The notes: generated by a model not told the origin, from the sequence alone. A stretch of DNA of 64,000 nt from Hyphomicrobium sp. 99 (GCF_000384335.2 NZ_KQ031382.1:3359545-3423544), one strand, 5' to 3'; positions 18,688 through 27,948 are shown, counted from the first letter of the stretch. Made by a program: numbers and translations.

Positions 18688-18741
18688 TGGAAGGCGCGCC
18701 GGCGCCACTAAACTCCCGCTCAGGCAATTTGCGGCTCGTCA

Positions 18742-20370
18742 TCACCGATTTTTGGGCTCTTCTATTGAGTCCGCCAGTTTATCCTCAAGCGCTCTGCGCA
18801 GCCGGCGCATGAGGATCCCCCTTGATCGGTCGTCTGCTGCCCGTTCGAACTGCTCACGCAAGTCCAACGTGAATTGCGCAAGTTCGTTGTGCCAGTCCGC
18901 GCGACTGACTACCTCCGGCGAGAGGCGGCGCGGAACAGGCTTGGGCCGACTTCCCAGACCGTTTGCCAACAACTCCAATTCGTCATCCAGGACGGGCGCA
19001 ATGACGCGGTCTTCCGGCATGCCGCCCTGAACAATCTCGTCGCGTAATGCGTTGATCTCCTCGTCCTCGCCATGAATGAGAAATAAGGCACGATTGATCG
19101 GTTGGCGTCGACGTATCCAGTCCACAAGCTCAACACTGTCAGCATGGCCGCTATAAAGGTCGGTTTGAACAATGTTGGCTCGCACCTTGACCGCGTCACC
19201 CTGGATTATCACGGCCTCAACACCATCAACCAGGAGCCGTCCGAGGGTGCCCTGAGCCTGATAACCGGTAAGCAGAACGGTTGCCTTGTCGGTCCACAAC
19301 CATCTCTTCAGATGATGACGAATGCGTCCCGCGTCGCACATGCCGCTCGCGGCCATAAGGATCGCGCCTCCGCTCACGCGGTCGATCGCCTTGCTCTCGT
19401 CGGCCGTCTCGGTGAAACGGATGTTCGGATTGGTCAGCAGAGATGGCCGAATATCGAGTTCCTCAAGCTCTTGCGCATGCTTTTGAAAGACCTTGGTTAT
19501 GCGTATCGCGAGTGGCGAGTCGAGGAAGATTGGTACACGCGGGATAGCGCCGGACTGCTGCAGCCGAGTTAGGTCGGCAATGATTTCCTGCGTGCGCTCA
19601 ACCGCAAAAAGCGGGAGCAGAAGAATGCGATCACCGCGCAGTGCCTCCTTCACTATGCGTGCCAGCAAGGCGCGCCGTTCGTCGGCCGTCGCCCGTGTCC
19701 TCTTGCGATTGCCGTAGGTGGATTCGCAAATGACGTAGTCGAAGTTGGCTGGTGCATCTGGGTCGGGCTGGAACAACTTGTGTTCAGGACCGATATCGCC
19801 AGAGAACAGAAGCCGAAGAAGCCGTTGATCATCGTGTCCTGTGGCGATTTCGATCTCGATCGAAGCCGAGCCGAGGATGTGGCCAGCGTTCCAGTACCGG
19901 ACTCGTACACCTTCGCCCACTTCGGTCCAGTCCAAGTACTCGACGGTGCGAAAATTATCCTGACAAGCCTCCGCGTCCTCCTGCGTGTAGATCGGTACCA
20001 CCTGTGCCTTTCCGCGTTGGGCATATCTCCGGTTCAGGTTTTCAACGTCCATCTCCTGGATATGCCCGCTGTCAGGCAGCATGAAAGACAGAAGGTCTTT
20101 TGTACCGCGGGTCATAAAGACCGGCCCCGTGAAGCCCGACTTCCATAGCTTCGGCAACAATCCGGCGTGGTCGATATGAGCATGGGTCTGCAGCACGAAG
20201 TCGATGAGCGAGGGATCGAACGGAAAGGGCCTGTAGTTGAGCTCCTTAAGCGTCTTGTGCCCCTGAAAAAGCCCGCAATCGACGAGGAAATTGCACTTCG
20301 GTGTGCGCACGAAAAAGCACGAACCTGTGACGGTGCGAGTCGCTCCGCAAAATCTCAGCGTGATGGTCAT
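18742..20370 (-). CDS. Beta-CASP metallo-beta-lactamase nuclease
   Basis: A 542-residue MBL-fold protein of the CPSF/beta-CASP RNase group (COG1236). It has the zinc motif Thr-His-Ala-His-Ile-Asp-His-Ala-Gly at about residue 62, a further His in Gly-His-Ile-Leu-Gly-Ser, the Phe-Ser-Gly-Asp-Ile-Gly motif, the beta-CASP insert starting Cys-Glu-Ser-Thr-Tyr-Gly-Asn-Arg, and the late His in Tyr-Ser-Gly-His-Ala-Asp. It probably cleaves RNA as an endo- or exonuclease. It lies 62 bases downstream of the PRPP synthetase gene, in one leftward group with the nucleotide phosphorylase, which hints at RNA breakdown feeding nucleotide reuse. Confidence 0.92.
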   Translation of the reverse strand: MTITLRFCGATRTVTGSCFFVRTPKCNFLVDCGLFQGHKTLKELNYRPFPFDPSLIDFVLQTHAHIDHAGLLPKLWKSGFTGPVFMTRGTKDLLSFMLPDSGHIQEMDVENLNRRYAQRGKAQVVPIYTQEDAEACQDNFRTVEYLDWTEVGEGVRVRYWNAGHILGSASIEIEIATGHDDQRLLRLLFSGDIGPEHKLFQPDPDAPANFDYVICESTYGNRKRTRATADERRALLARIVKEALRGDRILLLPLFAVERTQEIIADLTRLQQSGAIPRVPIFLDSPLAIRITKVFQKHAQELEELDIRPSLLTNPNIRFTETADESKAIDRVSGGAILMAASGMCDAGRIRHHLKRWLWTDKATVLLTGYQAQGTLGRLLVDGVEAVIIQGDAVKVRANIVQTDLYSGHADSVELVDWIRRRQPINRALFLIHGEDEEINALRDEIVQGGMPEDRVIAPVLDDELELLANGLGSRPKPVPRRLSPEVVSRADWHNELAQFTLDLREQFERAADDRSRGILMRRLRRALEDKLADSIEEPKNR

Positions 20371-20432
20371 CGCGTTTTCTCCTGCGGACTTGGCATAACC
20401 CAGCCAAGCAGGGGTTAGGCGTCAATAAATGG

Positions 20433-21335
20433 TCAGCCGGCCGCCATGATTTCCCTGTGCAATGCGTCCATCAGGACATCGTCGAGCATGATCGCATTCG
20501 TTGGGTGCGGAACGCTATGTGTCGAGCGGACGGATCGTATGCCCACAGAAGCAAACGAGGGAAGAGCATCTGGCGAGAAAAGTGCATGCGTGATGATGAC
20601 ATCGATTGCCGACGCGCCGGCCGACACAAGTGCCGATGCGCAAGCGATCAGCGTGCCACCGGATGAAACGATGTCGTCGACAATAAGAACAGGGCGGCCC
20701 GCAAATATGCTTAAATCGGTGAACGAAATCGCGACAGAGCGGTCGCTACGGCGCACTTTCTGCCCAACCGCATAGGCTCGTCCCAACCGACTTGCCAGGT
20801 CGCCAACCCAGCAACGGGATTCTTCGTCGGGACCAACTACAATCGTTCCAGGAGCGATACCGGTTGCGCGAAGCGCGTCGGCAATGGCAGGCACAGCAGA
20901 AACATTCTCGGCCTCGATGCCTGGAAATACGCTTCGGATGTCCCTCGTGCGATGAAGATGGGCGTCTACGGTTATGACGCGGTCGAAAGTGCCTGCGAGC
21001 AACCGGCCGATCGCTCGCTGGCTGATCCCCTCATTGGCATGGAACGCAGTATCTTGCCGCATATAGCACATGTACGGTGCAACTAAAACGAGCCGCTCGG
21101 CACCGTTACGCCGCAACGCCTCGCAAGCAATCAGGATACCGACAAGCTTGTCATTTGGATTATCAAGTGGCGCATAGACGATCGTGACCGGCGCGGCAGG
21201 TCCCACCGTGACCCGTAACTCTCCATCAGGAAACCGATGAAATCCGATCTCGTATCCCGCTACGCCGAGCTTCGTCGCCAACCTTTTCGCATCGATGATC
21301 CCCGACGTGAGACTCTGGATCGCAACCCGCATCAT
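20433..21335 (-). CDS. prs: Ribose-phosphate pyrophosphokinase-like protein (first copy)
   Basis: A 300-residue PRPP synthetase homologue (ribose 5-phosphate + ATP to PRPP + AMP). It has the ATP-binding Tyr-Met-Arg-Gln-Asp, the metal-binding His in Val-Asp-Ala-His-Leu-His, and the PRPP loop Val-Asp-Asp-Ile-Val-Ser-Ser-Gly-Gly-Thr. The flexible catalytic loop is Val-Arg-Arg-Ser-Asp-Arg instead of the usual Lys-Arg-Arg arrangement. The protein is more like archaeal/class III than E. coli Prs. The frame is open to TTG 21362, which overlaps the phosphorylase stop. ATG 21335 starts the family-like N-terminus. It is coupled with the AMP-phosphorylase-like gene directly upstream. Confidence 0.85.
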   Translation of the reverse strand: MMRVAIQSLTSGIIDAKRLATKLGVAGYEIGFHRFPDGELRVTVGPAAPVTIVYAPLDNPNDKLVGILIACEALRRNGAERLVLVAPYMCYMRQDTAFHANEGISQRAIGRLLAGTFDRVITVDAHLHRTRDIRSVFPGIEAENVSAVPAIADALRATGIAPGTIVVGPDEESRCWVGDLASRLGRAYAVGQKVRRSDRSVAISFTDLSIFAGRPVLIVDDIVSSGGTLIACASALVSAGASAIDVIITHALFSPDALPSFASVGIRSVRSTHSVPHPTNAIMLDDVLMDALHREIMAAG

Positions 21336-21358
21336 GCCATCATCCCGCTGCTCTACGA

Positions 21359-22876
21359 TCAATGTCCATCAATGAGATATCCGGTATTCACTTTGGCCGC
21401 TGCTACCGCGAGATCGAACTCTGACCGGTCCAAAGCGTAGATGCGATAGAGAGGTTCGCCTTTCTCCGCGCGGTCTCCAATCTTCTTGAGTATCTTGATA
21501 CCGGCACCCTTGTCGATCGGTGCGCCTGCTGTGCGGGCGAGACGGTTGAGGCACAAACAATCGATGCTAGAGACGATACCATCGTTGGCAGCAGGAATAT
21601 CGACAGTTAAAGTTCCAAGGTCAGCCCGGCATGGAGAGGGTCCTTGCGCGTCGATGATCTTGTGCATCTGTTTGAGGGCTGCGCCGCTATCCAGAAGTGC
21701 CCGCGCTCGAGCATACCCGGCACCCCCTCGGAGCTCGGGATCATATTCAAGCAACCTGGCGGCCAGCCGGAGAGACTTTTCACGCAGGTCTTGGGGCGCA
21801 TCCGGATGACATGCGAGGACTGCCATCGCGTCTTGGGCTTCGAGGGCCGGCCCGATTCCTCGACCGATTGGCTGCCGGCCATCGGTCGTAGCGACTTCCA
21901 CAGTTATTCCGAAACGATCGCCGACGAATTCGAAGAGCTTGCGGAGTCGCATCGCGTCCGCGCCGGTCGTCACCTTGGCTGTTGGCCCAACGGGGATGTC
22001 GATCAGCAGATGACTCGAGCCGGCTGCCAGCTTCTTTGACATGATCGACGCGACCATCTGCTCGCGAGTATCGAGGCTGAGCGGTCGCTCCACTGAGATG
22101 AGTATGTCGTCAGCGGGTGAGAGATTGACATGACCGCCCCAGATGAGACAGCCGTGACAAGCCGATACGACTTCTTTCATTTCTTCGACGCCGAGGTCGA
22201 CACGTGCGAGCACCTCCATCGTGTCGGCTGTACCTGCCGGTGACGTGATTGCGCGAGACGATGTCTTCGGGATCATCAAACCATGGGCGGCCACGATCGG
22301 CACGATGATCATCGATGTTCGGTTACCGGGAATTCCGCCAATACTGTGCTTGTCGACGACAATCGGTCGTTCCCAAGTTAGCCGTGTTCCGGCTTGCGCC
22401 ATTGCCTTTGCCAATGCGAGCAACTCGTCAGTCGTCGTAAAGCTGGCAGATCCGATCAGGAATGCTGCTATCTCCATATCGGAGTAACGATAGTGGGTCA
22501 GATCATCGACGATTGCGTTGATCTCCAAATCGCTGAGTGTATGCCCCTGGATCTTGGAGCGCACCGAATCCAGACTGGCAGGTGGCGCTGCTGGTGTGAT
22601 GGTCACGAGAGTACCAGCGGATTGTGCGAAACGGTGAAACGCAGGTTCGGCCAATCCGAGATCTTCGGGGCACACTAGCGAATCGTCATCCGTAACAAGC
22701 AGTGTGGCGAGGAGCACCTTGGCCCCGAAACGCAGCTCTACTCGGCTGAACGCGCGAAAGACTTCGGCTCGCAGGGCCGTGGACCGTCGTGAGATGACAG
22801 CCACATTCTCGCGCCCGGTGTCGAGACTAATACGGCGGATCTTGAGCCGCGGGCGTGAATCTTCGACGGGGTTCAT
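21359..22876 (-). CDS. AMP/NMP phosphorylase (thymidine phosphorylase superfamily)
   Basis: A 505-residue member of the nucleoside phosphorylase II family. It is closer in length and motifs to archaeal AMP phosphorylase than to DeoA. It has an extra N-terminal domain of about 85 residues, then [12 protein letters not shown] and [15 protein letters not shown]. The known reaction of the family is NMP + phosphate to free base + ribose 1,5-bisphosphate. Annotation as thymidine phosphorylase would be misleading. ATG 22876 is preferred over TTG 22894. It is the first gene of the phosphorylase-prs-nuclease group. No RuBisCO or ribose-1,5-bisphosphate isomerase is in the window. Confidence 0.85.
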   Translation of the reverse strand: MNPVEDSRPRLKIRRISLDTGRENVAVISRRSTALRAEVFRAFSRVELRFGAKVLLATLLVTDDDSLVCPEDLGLAEPAFHRFAQSAGTLVTITPAAPPASLDSVRSKIQGHTLSDLEINAIVDDLTHYRYSDMEIAAFLIGSASFTTTDELLALAKAMAQAGTRLTWERPIVVDKHSIGGIPGNRTSMIIVPIVAAHGLMIPKTSSRAITSPAGTADTMEVLARVDLGVEEMKEVVSACHGCLIWGGHVNLSPADDILISVERPLSLDTREQMVASIMSKKLAAGSSHLLIDIPVGPTAKVTTGADAMRLRKLFEFVGDRFGITVEVATTDGRQPIGRGIGPALEAQDAMAVLACHPDAPQDLREKSLRLAARLLEYDPELRGGAGYARARALLDSGAALKQMHKIIDAQGPSPCRADLGTLTVDIPAANDGIVSSIDCLCLNRLARTAGAPIDKGAGIKILKKIGDRAEKGEPLYRIYALDRSEFDLAVAAAKVNTGYLIDGH

Positions 22877-22908
22877 ACGGTTGTCCAATGGCAATGAGGA
22901 GGAAGGAT

Positions 22909-23079
22909 TTATTCTGCAACGCTCAGACGTCCCTCAACCCCGCAGAATTCGCGGATGACCGGCAATACCTCCCTGCGCCAAATCTCACCACGGAATAGCG
23001 AAAAGTGACCTGAGCGTGCCACAATGATTTGCCGGTGCATATGCTGAGAAAGTGAAGTGCAAAGAGCATGCGCGGCGTT
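22909..23079 (-). pseudogene. C-terminal remnant of an intracellular PHB depolymerase-like gene
   Basis: The last 56 codons of a leftward frame read like the end of PhaZ-type poly-hydroxybutyrate depolymerases: Ala-Leu-Cys-Thr-Ser-Leu, then Ser-Gly-His-Phe-Ser-Leu-Phe-Arg-Gly with the catalytic-type His, then Trp-Arg-Arg-Glu-Val-Leu-Pro-Val-Ile-Arg-Glu-Phe. Upstream of about 23080 the similarity stops and the frame runs into the PEBP gene, so the front of the gene is missing. This suggests a deletion when the PEBP/lipid section was joined to the phosphorylase operon. The match is from memory of family motifs. Confidence 0.55.
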
Positions 23080-23211
23080 CGTCTGCCACCTCTCATTGCT
23101 TAACAATCGTGCCTTTTTTACGCAGTGACTTGATCGCCTCGACTTCATCAATGCGCGCAACGTTCGTGATAGGATCAGATTTCGATCGCCAGACTGCAAG
23201 TGGAGATTTGG

Positions 23212-23676
23212 ATGGCTATCATATTGGCATCGCCAGCCTTTCGTCACGGCGAAACAATACCCAAGATACATACTTGCGACGGGATCAACGTATCGCCGCC
23301 GCTCGAATGGTCTGGCCTACCCTCTGGCACGCGAAGCTTGGTCGTTGTCTGCTTGGATCCCGATGCACCTGGCGGCACCTTCCACCATTGGGCTGCCTAT
23401 AACATTTCGCCCGAGGAGACGGGCCTTAAGGCGAAATACAAGTCCGGCATGCGTGACCCGCGATTCATGCAGGCCATTAACGACTTCGGTACCTATGGTT
23501 ACGGTGGTCCGTGCCCTCCCCGCGGGAGCAAGCCACACGCCTATCATTTTCGGCTCAGCGCACTGAATGGGCGCCTCGACGAGATTTCTGCGACGTCGAC
23601 ATGCGATGAGATCATTAGACGTGCCAAAGGCCTTGAGATCGGCGCTGCCGATCTCGTCGGCTACTATGGGCGTTAG
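23212..23676 (+). CDS. YbhB/YbcL (PEBP) family protein
   Basis: A 154-residue phosphatidylethanolamine-binding-like protein. The ligand-site segments Asp-Gly-Ile-Asn-Val-Ser-Pro-Pro-Leu-Glu-Trp, Asp-Pro-Asp-Ala-Pro-Gly-Gly-Thr-Phe-His-His-Trp, and Gly-Gly-Pro-Cys-Pro-Pro-Arg-Gly-Ser-Lys-Pro-His-Ala-Tyr are all present, so the fold should be intact. There is no signal peptide. GTG 23200 is in frame, but ATG 23212 has TGGAG six bases before it. Ligand and role are unknown for bacterial members. It lies just upstream of the ACP-FAAL-PlsC gene, which could link it to lipid metabolism. Confidence 0.9.
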   Translation: MAIILASPAFRHGETIPKIHTCDGINVSPPLEWSGLPSGTRSLVVVCLDPDAPGGTFHHWAAYNISPEETGLKAKYKSGMRDPRFMQAINDFGTYGYGGPCPPRGSKPHAYHFRLSALNGRLDEISATSTCDEIIRRAKGLEIGAADLVGYYGR

Positions 23677-23867
23677 CCACCATCGGCAGGGCAATGGCCA
23701 TGCGGCCCCCGGCCTCCAATTTGACTGCCGCAAGTGCCGTTCGGGATTTGATGCGCCGATGCAGTAATCGAACTCACGATACGCAACGGCACTCGGAGTG
23801 CAGTGCACTCGTTCGCGGAACAATCCGGCGCCCTCAAACCTAATTGCCTTAGTGGCCGTTCGGTGAA

Positions 23868-23881
23868 TTGATCCCCGTCAT
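23868..23881 (+). promoter_or_regulatory. FNR/FixK-like box upstream of the ACP-FAAL-PlsC gene
   Basis: TTGATCCCCGTCAT fits TTGA-N6-TCAA with one mismatch, at the last base. It closely resembles the stronger box at 31147 (TTGATCGGCGTCAA). It lies 65 bases before the TTG start. Motif-based only. Confidence 0.4.
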
Positions 23882-23945
23882 AGCGGTCTCTTCGGCCCCG
23901 TAGAGAGTATATTTTTGATTAAAGATCCTTCTACGGAGAGTTCCG

Positions 23946-26804
23946 TTGAAGAACGGCACCAGTCACCATCCGAGCGTGGGAGCGGCCAGCCCTGGCGGCC
24001 GAACTGAGGCCGAAGCGCGCCTTCTAGCGATCGTGCGTGAGCTGGCACAGGAGCTTCAGCCTCGCAAAGGAATGCAGCTCGACGTAGGTCTTGATAGTAA
24101 TCTCGATCGTGACCTAGGCCTGGATAGCCTGGGCCGTGCCGAACTCATGCTCCGCCTCGACCAAGCATTCAAAGTCCGTCTGCCGGAGCAGTTGATCAGC
24201 GATGCTGCAACATCGAGAGATCTTCTCAATGCAGTGCTGACCGCCAAACCAGGAGGTTTCAAATTTACCGGCGAGTTCGATCTTCGACGCACCCAGCTGC
24301 CTGAGGTCGTCGAGCCGTCGCATGCCCGCACACTTCTCGAGGTACTCGAAGCGCATGTCCGCGCGCATGGCTCTCGCCCCCACATCCGCCTTTGGGTGAG
24401 TGACGAGGAGGAACGGATCGTCACTTATGATGATCTCGATCGTCGTGCGCGCCGCGCGGCCTTTGGCCTGCTCGATCTCGGACTGCAACCTGGCGAGCGA
24501 GCGGCCATCATGCTGCCGACGAGCGCCGACTTCTTTCTGGCTTTCTTCGGCGTGTTGATGGCGGGCGGCGTACCGGTTCCAATCTATCCACCATTCCGGC
24601 GTGCCCAGATCGAGGACCACTTGAAGCGTCAAGCGGGCATCCTGCGCAACGCGCAGGCACGACTCATCATCACTGATGCGGAAATCCGTCCGCTCGGTGG
24701 TCTCTTGATGGGGCTTGCCGAGGACTTGTGCTGGGTCACGACCATTGCCGACCTGAGCCGCGCTGACGAACTGGCAACCCCAGTGCCTGCGTCGTCTGAG
24801 ACGACAGCGCTTATCCAATACACGTCCGGCAGCACCGGAGACCCAAAGGGCGTCGTGCTCAGTCACGCCAATCTGCTAGCAAATATCCGAGCCATGGGTG
24901 AGACGATCGAAGCCAGCTCGCGCGACGTATTCGTCAGTTGGCTACCGCTCTATCACGACATGGGACTCATAGGTGCTTGGCTCGGCAGCCTTTATTTCGG
25001 TGCGCCAACCGCCATCATGCCGCCCCTTGCCTTCCTCGCCAATCCGGGACGCTGGCTCTGGAGCATCCACCGCCATCGCGCAACATTGTCCGCAGCTCCA
25101 AACTTCGCCTTCGAGCTGTGCATGAAAAGCTTGCGCGATGAAGATCTCCGAGGTCTCGACCTCAGCTCACTGCGCATGGTTGTCAATGGCGCCGAAGCCG
25201 TCAGCCCGGGCACGATCAAGCGGTTCACGGAGCGGTTTCATGCCTTCGGCTTCCGGCCCGAGGCGATGGCGCCGGTCTATGGCCTTGCAGAGTGCTCGGT
25301 CGGGCTGGCATTTCCGCCCGCCAACCGCGCTCCGATCGTCGATCGTGTACAGAGGGTCGCGTTGACGGTCGATGGCGAGGCTGCCCCGGCGGCACGCGAT
25401 GATGCAACCGCCCTTGAGTTCGTCGCCTGCGGTCATCCCTTGCCCGGGCATCAGATCCGAATTGTCGACGATGCAGGCCGCGAAGTCGCTGATCGCCATG
25501 AAGGACGGTTAGAGTTCAAGGGGCCTTCAGTCACGAAAGGTTACTTTCGGAATCCAGAAAAGACGCTCTTACTGTTCGACGGTGACTGGTTGGACAGCGG
25601 TGATCTCGCCTATGTCGCGGGCGGCGACGTTTTTCTGACGGGCCGCGTGAAGGATATAATCATCCGCGCCGGCCGCCACATCTATCCGCACGAACTTGAG
25701 GAGGCCGTGGGCAACATCGAGGGTGTGCGCAAGGGCTGCGTCGTGGCGTTCGCCAGCCATGATGAGCGCACCGGCACCGAGCGGCTTGTCGTAATGGCCG
25801 AAACCCGCCTCAAGGAAGAGCTGCAGAAAGCACAACTGAGGGAAAGAATTCAGCAATATTCGCTCGAACTCCTCGAAACTCCGCCCGATGAAATCGTGCT
25901 CGTGCCGCCCCGAACCGTGCCGAAGACCTCGAGCGGTAAAATCCGCCGGTCTGCAGCGCGGGCCCTCTATGAGGAGGGAACGACTGCCGAGAACAGAGCA
26001 CTTTGGTTGCAGCTGACTAGGCTGACGCTTCAAGGAATCCTGCATCGCGTCCGCCGCACTTCCAGGCGCGGCGCCGAGCTTGTCTACGCCGGTTATTGGT
26101 GGGCGCTGCTGGCAGTCTTTGGCCTTGTGCTATGGCCACTTGTAGTTCTCTTGCCAAGACCGCGGCTGCGTCATGCGCTCCTTGGTGCTGGAGGACACGC
26201 GTTCCTGCGCCTCACGGGTATTCCGCTCGACGTGAAGGGCCAGTCCAAGATTCCCGAGGAGCGTGCGATGATAATCTCTAATCACGCGAGCTATCTTGAC
26301 GGTCTCGTTCTTATTGCTGCAATTCCCGGCGAGTTCAGCTTCGTCGCAAAGCATGAACTTAGCCAGAAGTTCGTGGCCGGCACATTTCTGAAGCGCCTTG
26401 GAACAATTTTCGTCCGTCGGGTCGACCCGAAAGGCGGTATCGAGGATACCGAGGCCGTAGTACGCGCTGCTAATCGGGGAGTACGCCTCGTAATCCTTCC
26501 CGAGGGAACATTCTCGCGGATGCCGGGGCTGCTACCGTTTCGCCTGGGAGCTTTCCTGGCCGCTACCCAAGCCGGGATCCCCGTGGTGCCGGTGACGATC
26601 CGCGGCACGCGCATGATCTTTCGATCCGATCAATGGTTCCCACGCCGTGGTCGCATCTCAGTGGACGTTGGCGAGCCGCTCTTTCCAGATGGCAACGACT
26701 TCGCCGCTGCGGTGCGCCTGCGCGATCGCTGCCGCGCCGTCATCTTAGAGCGATCGGGCGAACCTGATCTGGCCCGCGAACGCGTTGAGCTGTCACCGGA
26801 TTAA
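23946..26804 (+). CDS. ACP - fatty acyl-AMP ligase - PlsC acyltransferase fusion
   Basis: A 952-residue three-part protein. Residues about 24-97 form an acyl carrier domain with the phosphopantetheine Ser in Gly-Leu-Asp-Ser-Leu-Gly. Residues about 120-690 are an adenylate-forming ligase with Tyr-Thr-Ser-Gly-Ser-Thr-Gly-Asp-Pro-Lys-Gly and the Trp-Leu-Pro-Leu-Tyr-His-Asp-Met-Gly-Leu-Ile hallmark of fatty acyl-AMP ligases. A hydrophobic helix (about 711-738) precedes a PlsC/LPLAT domain with Asn-His-Ala-Ser-Tyr-Leu-Asp (about 778) and Glu-Gly-Thr-Phe-Ser (about 853). It probably activates a fatty acid, loads it on its own carrier, and transfers it to a lysophospholipid-like acceptor at the inner membrane. 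Start is TTG 23946 with GGAG about 8 bases upstream. Confidence 0.9.
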   Translation: MKNGTSHHPSVGAASPGGRTEAEARLLAIVRELAQELQPRKGMQLDVGLDSNLDRDLGLDSLGRAELMLRLDQAFKVRLPEQLISDAATSRDLLNAVLTAKPGGFKFTGEFDLRRTQLPEVVEPSHARTLLEVLEAHVRAHGSRPHIRLWVSDEEERIVTYDDLDRRARRAAFGLLDLGLQPGERAAIMLPTSADFFLAFFGVLMAGGVPVPIYPPFRRAQIEDHLKRQAGILRNAQARLIITDAEIRPLGGLLMGLAEDLCWVTTIADLSRADELATPVPASSETTALIQYTSGSTGDPKGVVLSHANLLANIRAMGETIEASSRDVFVSWLPLYHDMGLIGAWLGSLYFGAPTAIMPPLAFLANPGRWLWSIHRHRATLSAAPNFAFELCMKSLRDEDLRGLDLSSLRMVVNGAEAVSPGTIKRFTERFHAFGFRPEAMAPVYGLAECSVGLAFPPANRAPIVDRVQRVALTVDGEAAPAARDDATALEFVACGHPLPGHQIRIVDDAGREVADRHEGRLEFKGPSVTKGYFRNPEKTLLLFDGDWLDSGDLAYVAGGDVFLTGRVKDIIIRAGRHIYPHELEEAVGNIEGVRKGCVVAFASHDERTGTERLVVMAETRLKEELQKAQLRERIQQYSLELLETPPDEIVLVPPRTVPKTSSGKIRRSAARALYEEGTTAENRALWLQLTRLTLQGILHRVRRTSRRGAELVYAGYWWALLAVFGLVLWPLVVLLPRPRLRHALLGAGGHAFLRLTGIPLDVKGQSKIPEERAMIISNHASYLDGLVLIAAIPGEFSFVAKHELSQKFVAGTFLKRLGTIFVRRVDPKGGIEDTEAVVRAANRGVRLVILPEGTFSRMPGLLPFRLGAFLAATQAGIPVVPVTIRGTRMIFRSDQWFPRRGRISVDVGEPLFPDGNDFAAAVRLRDRCRAVILERSGEPDLARERVELSPD

Positions 26805-26882
26805 GCCCATCAGATCGCCCTGCATGCATTCATTTCGCTAAGTCCCGCTCAAGGCTCAATGGATTCAACCTTTACGGGCGCG

Positions 26883-27374
26883 TCAACGACTGCGGGGCTT
26901 CCTTAGTGCCTCGGCAAAAGCGGAAACTTGCGCACCGGCTTCGCCAGAGGCCACCTGCCGGGCGGTGATGGCGCATGTCGTGCGAGGAGGCCTGCCGACG
27001 ATGTCTTGCATCTGGGCAAAGGCCGTTTCGCTGCCTCCCCCGCCGAAGGTGCAGAAGAATGCAACATCCGGTAGGCGAGCCTTATTCATGGCGAGATAGG
27101 CCCGAACCGGGGACGAGACAGACCACGCCCAGACCGGTGATCCAATAATCACCAAGTCGAAGAGCGAAGGATCGTTCTTTGCCGGTAAAATATTGGCAGG
27201 CTGCTTTCGGCGCGCCTCTATAATCGACCTCCAATATCCGAGAAAGCCGGCCCGGCCCTTTGGTTCGACGATTTCCTCGATACTGCAGTTGAGTTTTGCC
27301 GAAAGGACTTTTGCTATCCCCTGCGTCGTTCCGGATCGCGAATAGTAAACTACAAGAATTTTCGGCGCAGGCAT
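26883..27374 (-). CDS. Flavodoxin family protein
   Basis: A 163-residue flavodoxin-like protein. The FMN phosphate loop Tyr-Tyr-Ser-Arg-Ser-Gly-Thr-Thr-Gln is at residues 10-18, followed by Ile-Gly-Ser-Pro-Val-Trp-Ala-Trp (about residue 78) and Thr-Phe-Gly-Gly-Gly-Gly-Ser, both contacts for the flavin ring. This class usually includes NAD(P)H:quinone-type reductases or electron carriers. ATG 27374 has GGAGG eight bases upstream. It stands alone between the convergent FAAL fusion gene and the BCAM0308 gene. Confidence 0.9.
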   Translation of the reverse strand: MPAPKILVVYYSRSGTTQGIAKVLSAKLNCSIEEIVEPKGRAGFLGYWRSIIEARRKQPANILPAKNDPSLFDLVIIGSPVWAWSVSSPVRAYLAMNKARLPDVAFFCTFGGGGSETAFAQMQDIVGRPPRTTCAITARQVASGEAGAQVSAFAEALRKPRSR

Positions 27375-27426
27375 GATGATCGCCTCCATGTTGGAAATTC
27401 ATCGTAGAGCGCCGATCAAGTTCGAA

Positions 27427-27942
27427 TCACGTGTCCCGCTTCCAATGCATTCGAATGAAGTATTCTTCGTCATTATAGTGCGTATCAAGCTCGCCTTTGA
27501 AGGCACTTTCGAGCGCATGTCCGATACGCCGCGGGAGGTGTATGTCCGTCGTCGTCACCACTGTCTTGTCTGGCGTCTCGGTGATGTCGATGATGCGGGA
27601 CAGCGGGTGTTCCGTGTTCTGCATTTCTTGAGTGTTGCGGATAAGTGCGAGAATCTCTGTTTGGTGAGCTTTCGAGAATGACCCAGCTATAGTGATTTCG
27701 CCGGCTGGGAATTTATCGTTGGTGCGGTGACAGGCAGGGCAGAGTTCCTCGCATGCTCCCTCTGCGACCCGCTCGACCCACTGCCATCGTCCATTCTGAA
27801 AGACCGCGCCGCACTGCGGACACACAGCAGGCTCGGTCAGCTTATGGCGGGCCTTGTAAGGATCGTGACGGTGCTCCTCGATATGATGCGATTTAATGCT
27901 GTCATGACGCCGCTCGGCGCGATGAACGTCTCGATCCTTCAT
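27427..27942 (-). CDS. BCAM0308 family zinc-ribbon protein
   Basis: A 171-residue protein that I recognise as BCAM0308-like. A basic, His-rich N-terminus is followed by two Cys pairs (Cys-Pro-Gln-Cys near residue 42 and Cys-Pro-Ala-Cys near residue 69) that should bind one zinc, then an alpha/beta domain related to the start of the ribosome export factor NMD3. Its job in bacteria is unknown; an RNA or ribosome connection is plausible given the hibernation factor in this region. It begins 7 bases after the upstream MBL gene ends, so the two are likely co-expressed. AGGTGA precedes ATG 27942. Confidence 0.8.
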   Translation of the reverse strand: MKDRDVHRAERRHDSIKSHHIEEHRHDPYKARHKLTEPAVCPQCGAVFQNGRWQWVERVAEGACEELCPACHRTNDKFPAGEITIAGSFSKAHQTEILALIRNTQEMQNTEHPLSRIIDITETPDKTVVTTTDIHLPRRIGHALESAFKGELDTHYNDEEYFIRMHWKRDT

Positions 27943-27948
27943 GATCAA

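Noticed and set aside
21359..22876. Thymidine phosphorylase (deoA) annotation
   Set aside because: The extra N-terminal domain and the [14 protein letters not shown] motif fit AMP/NMP phosphorylase better than DeoA.
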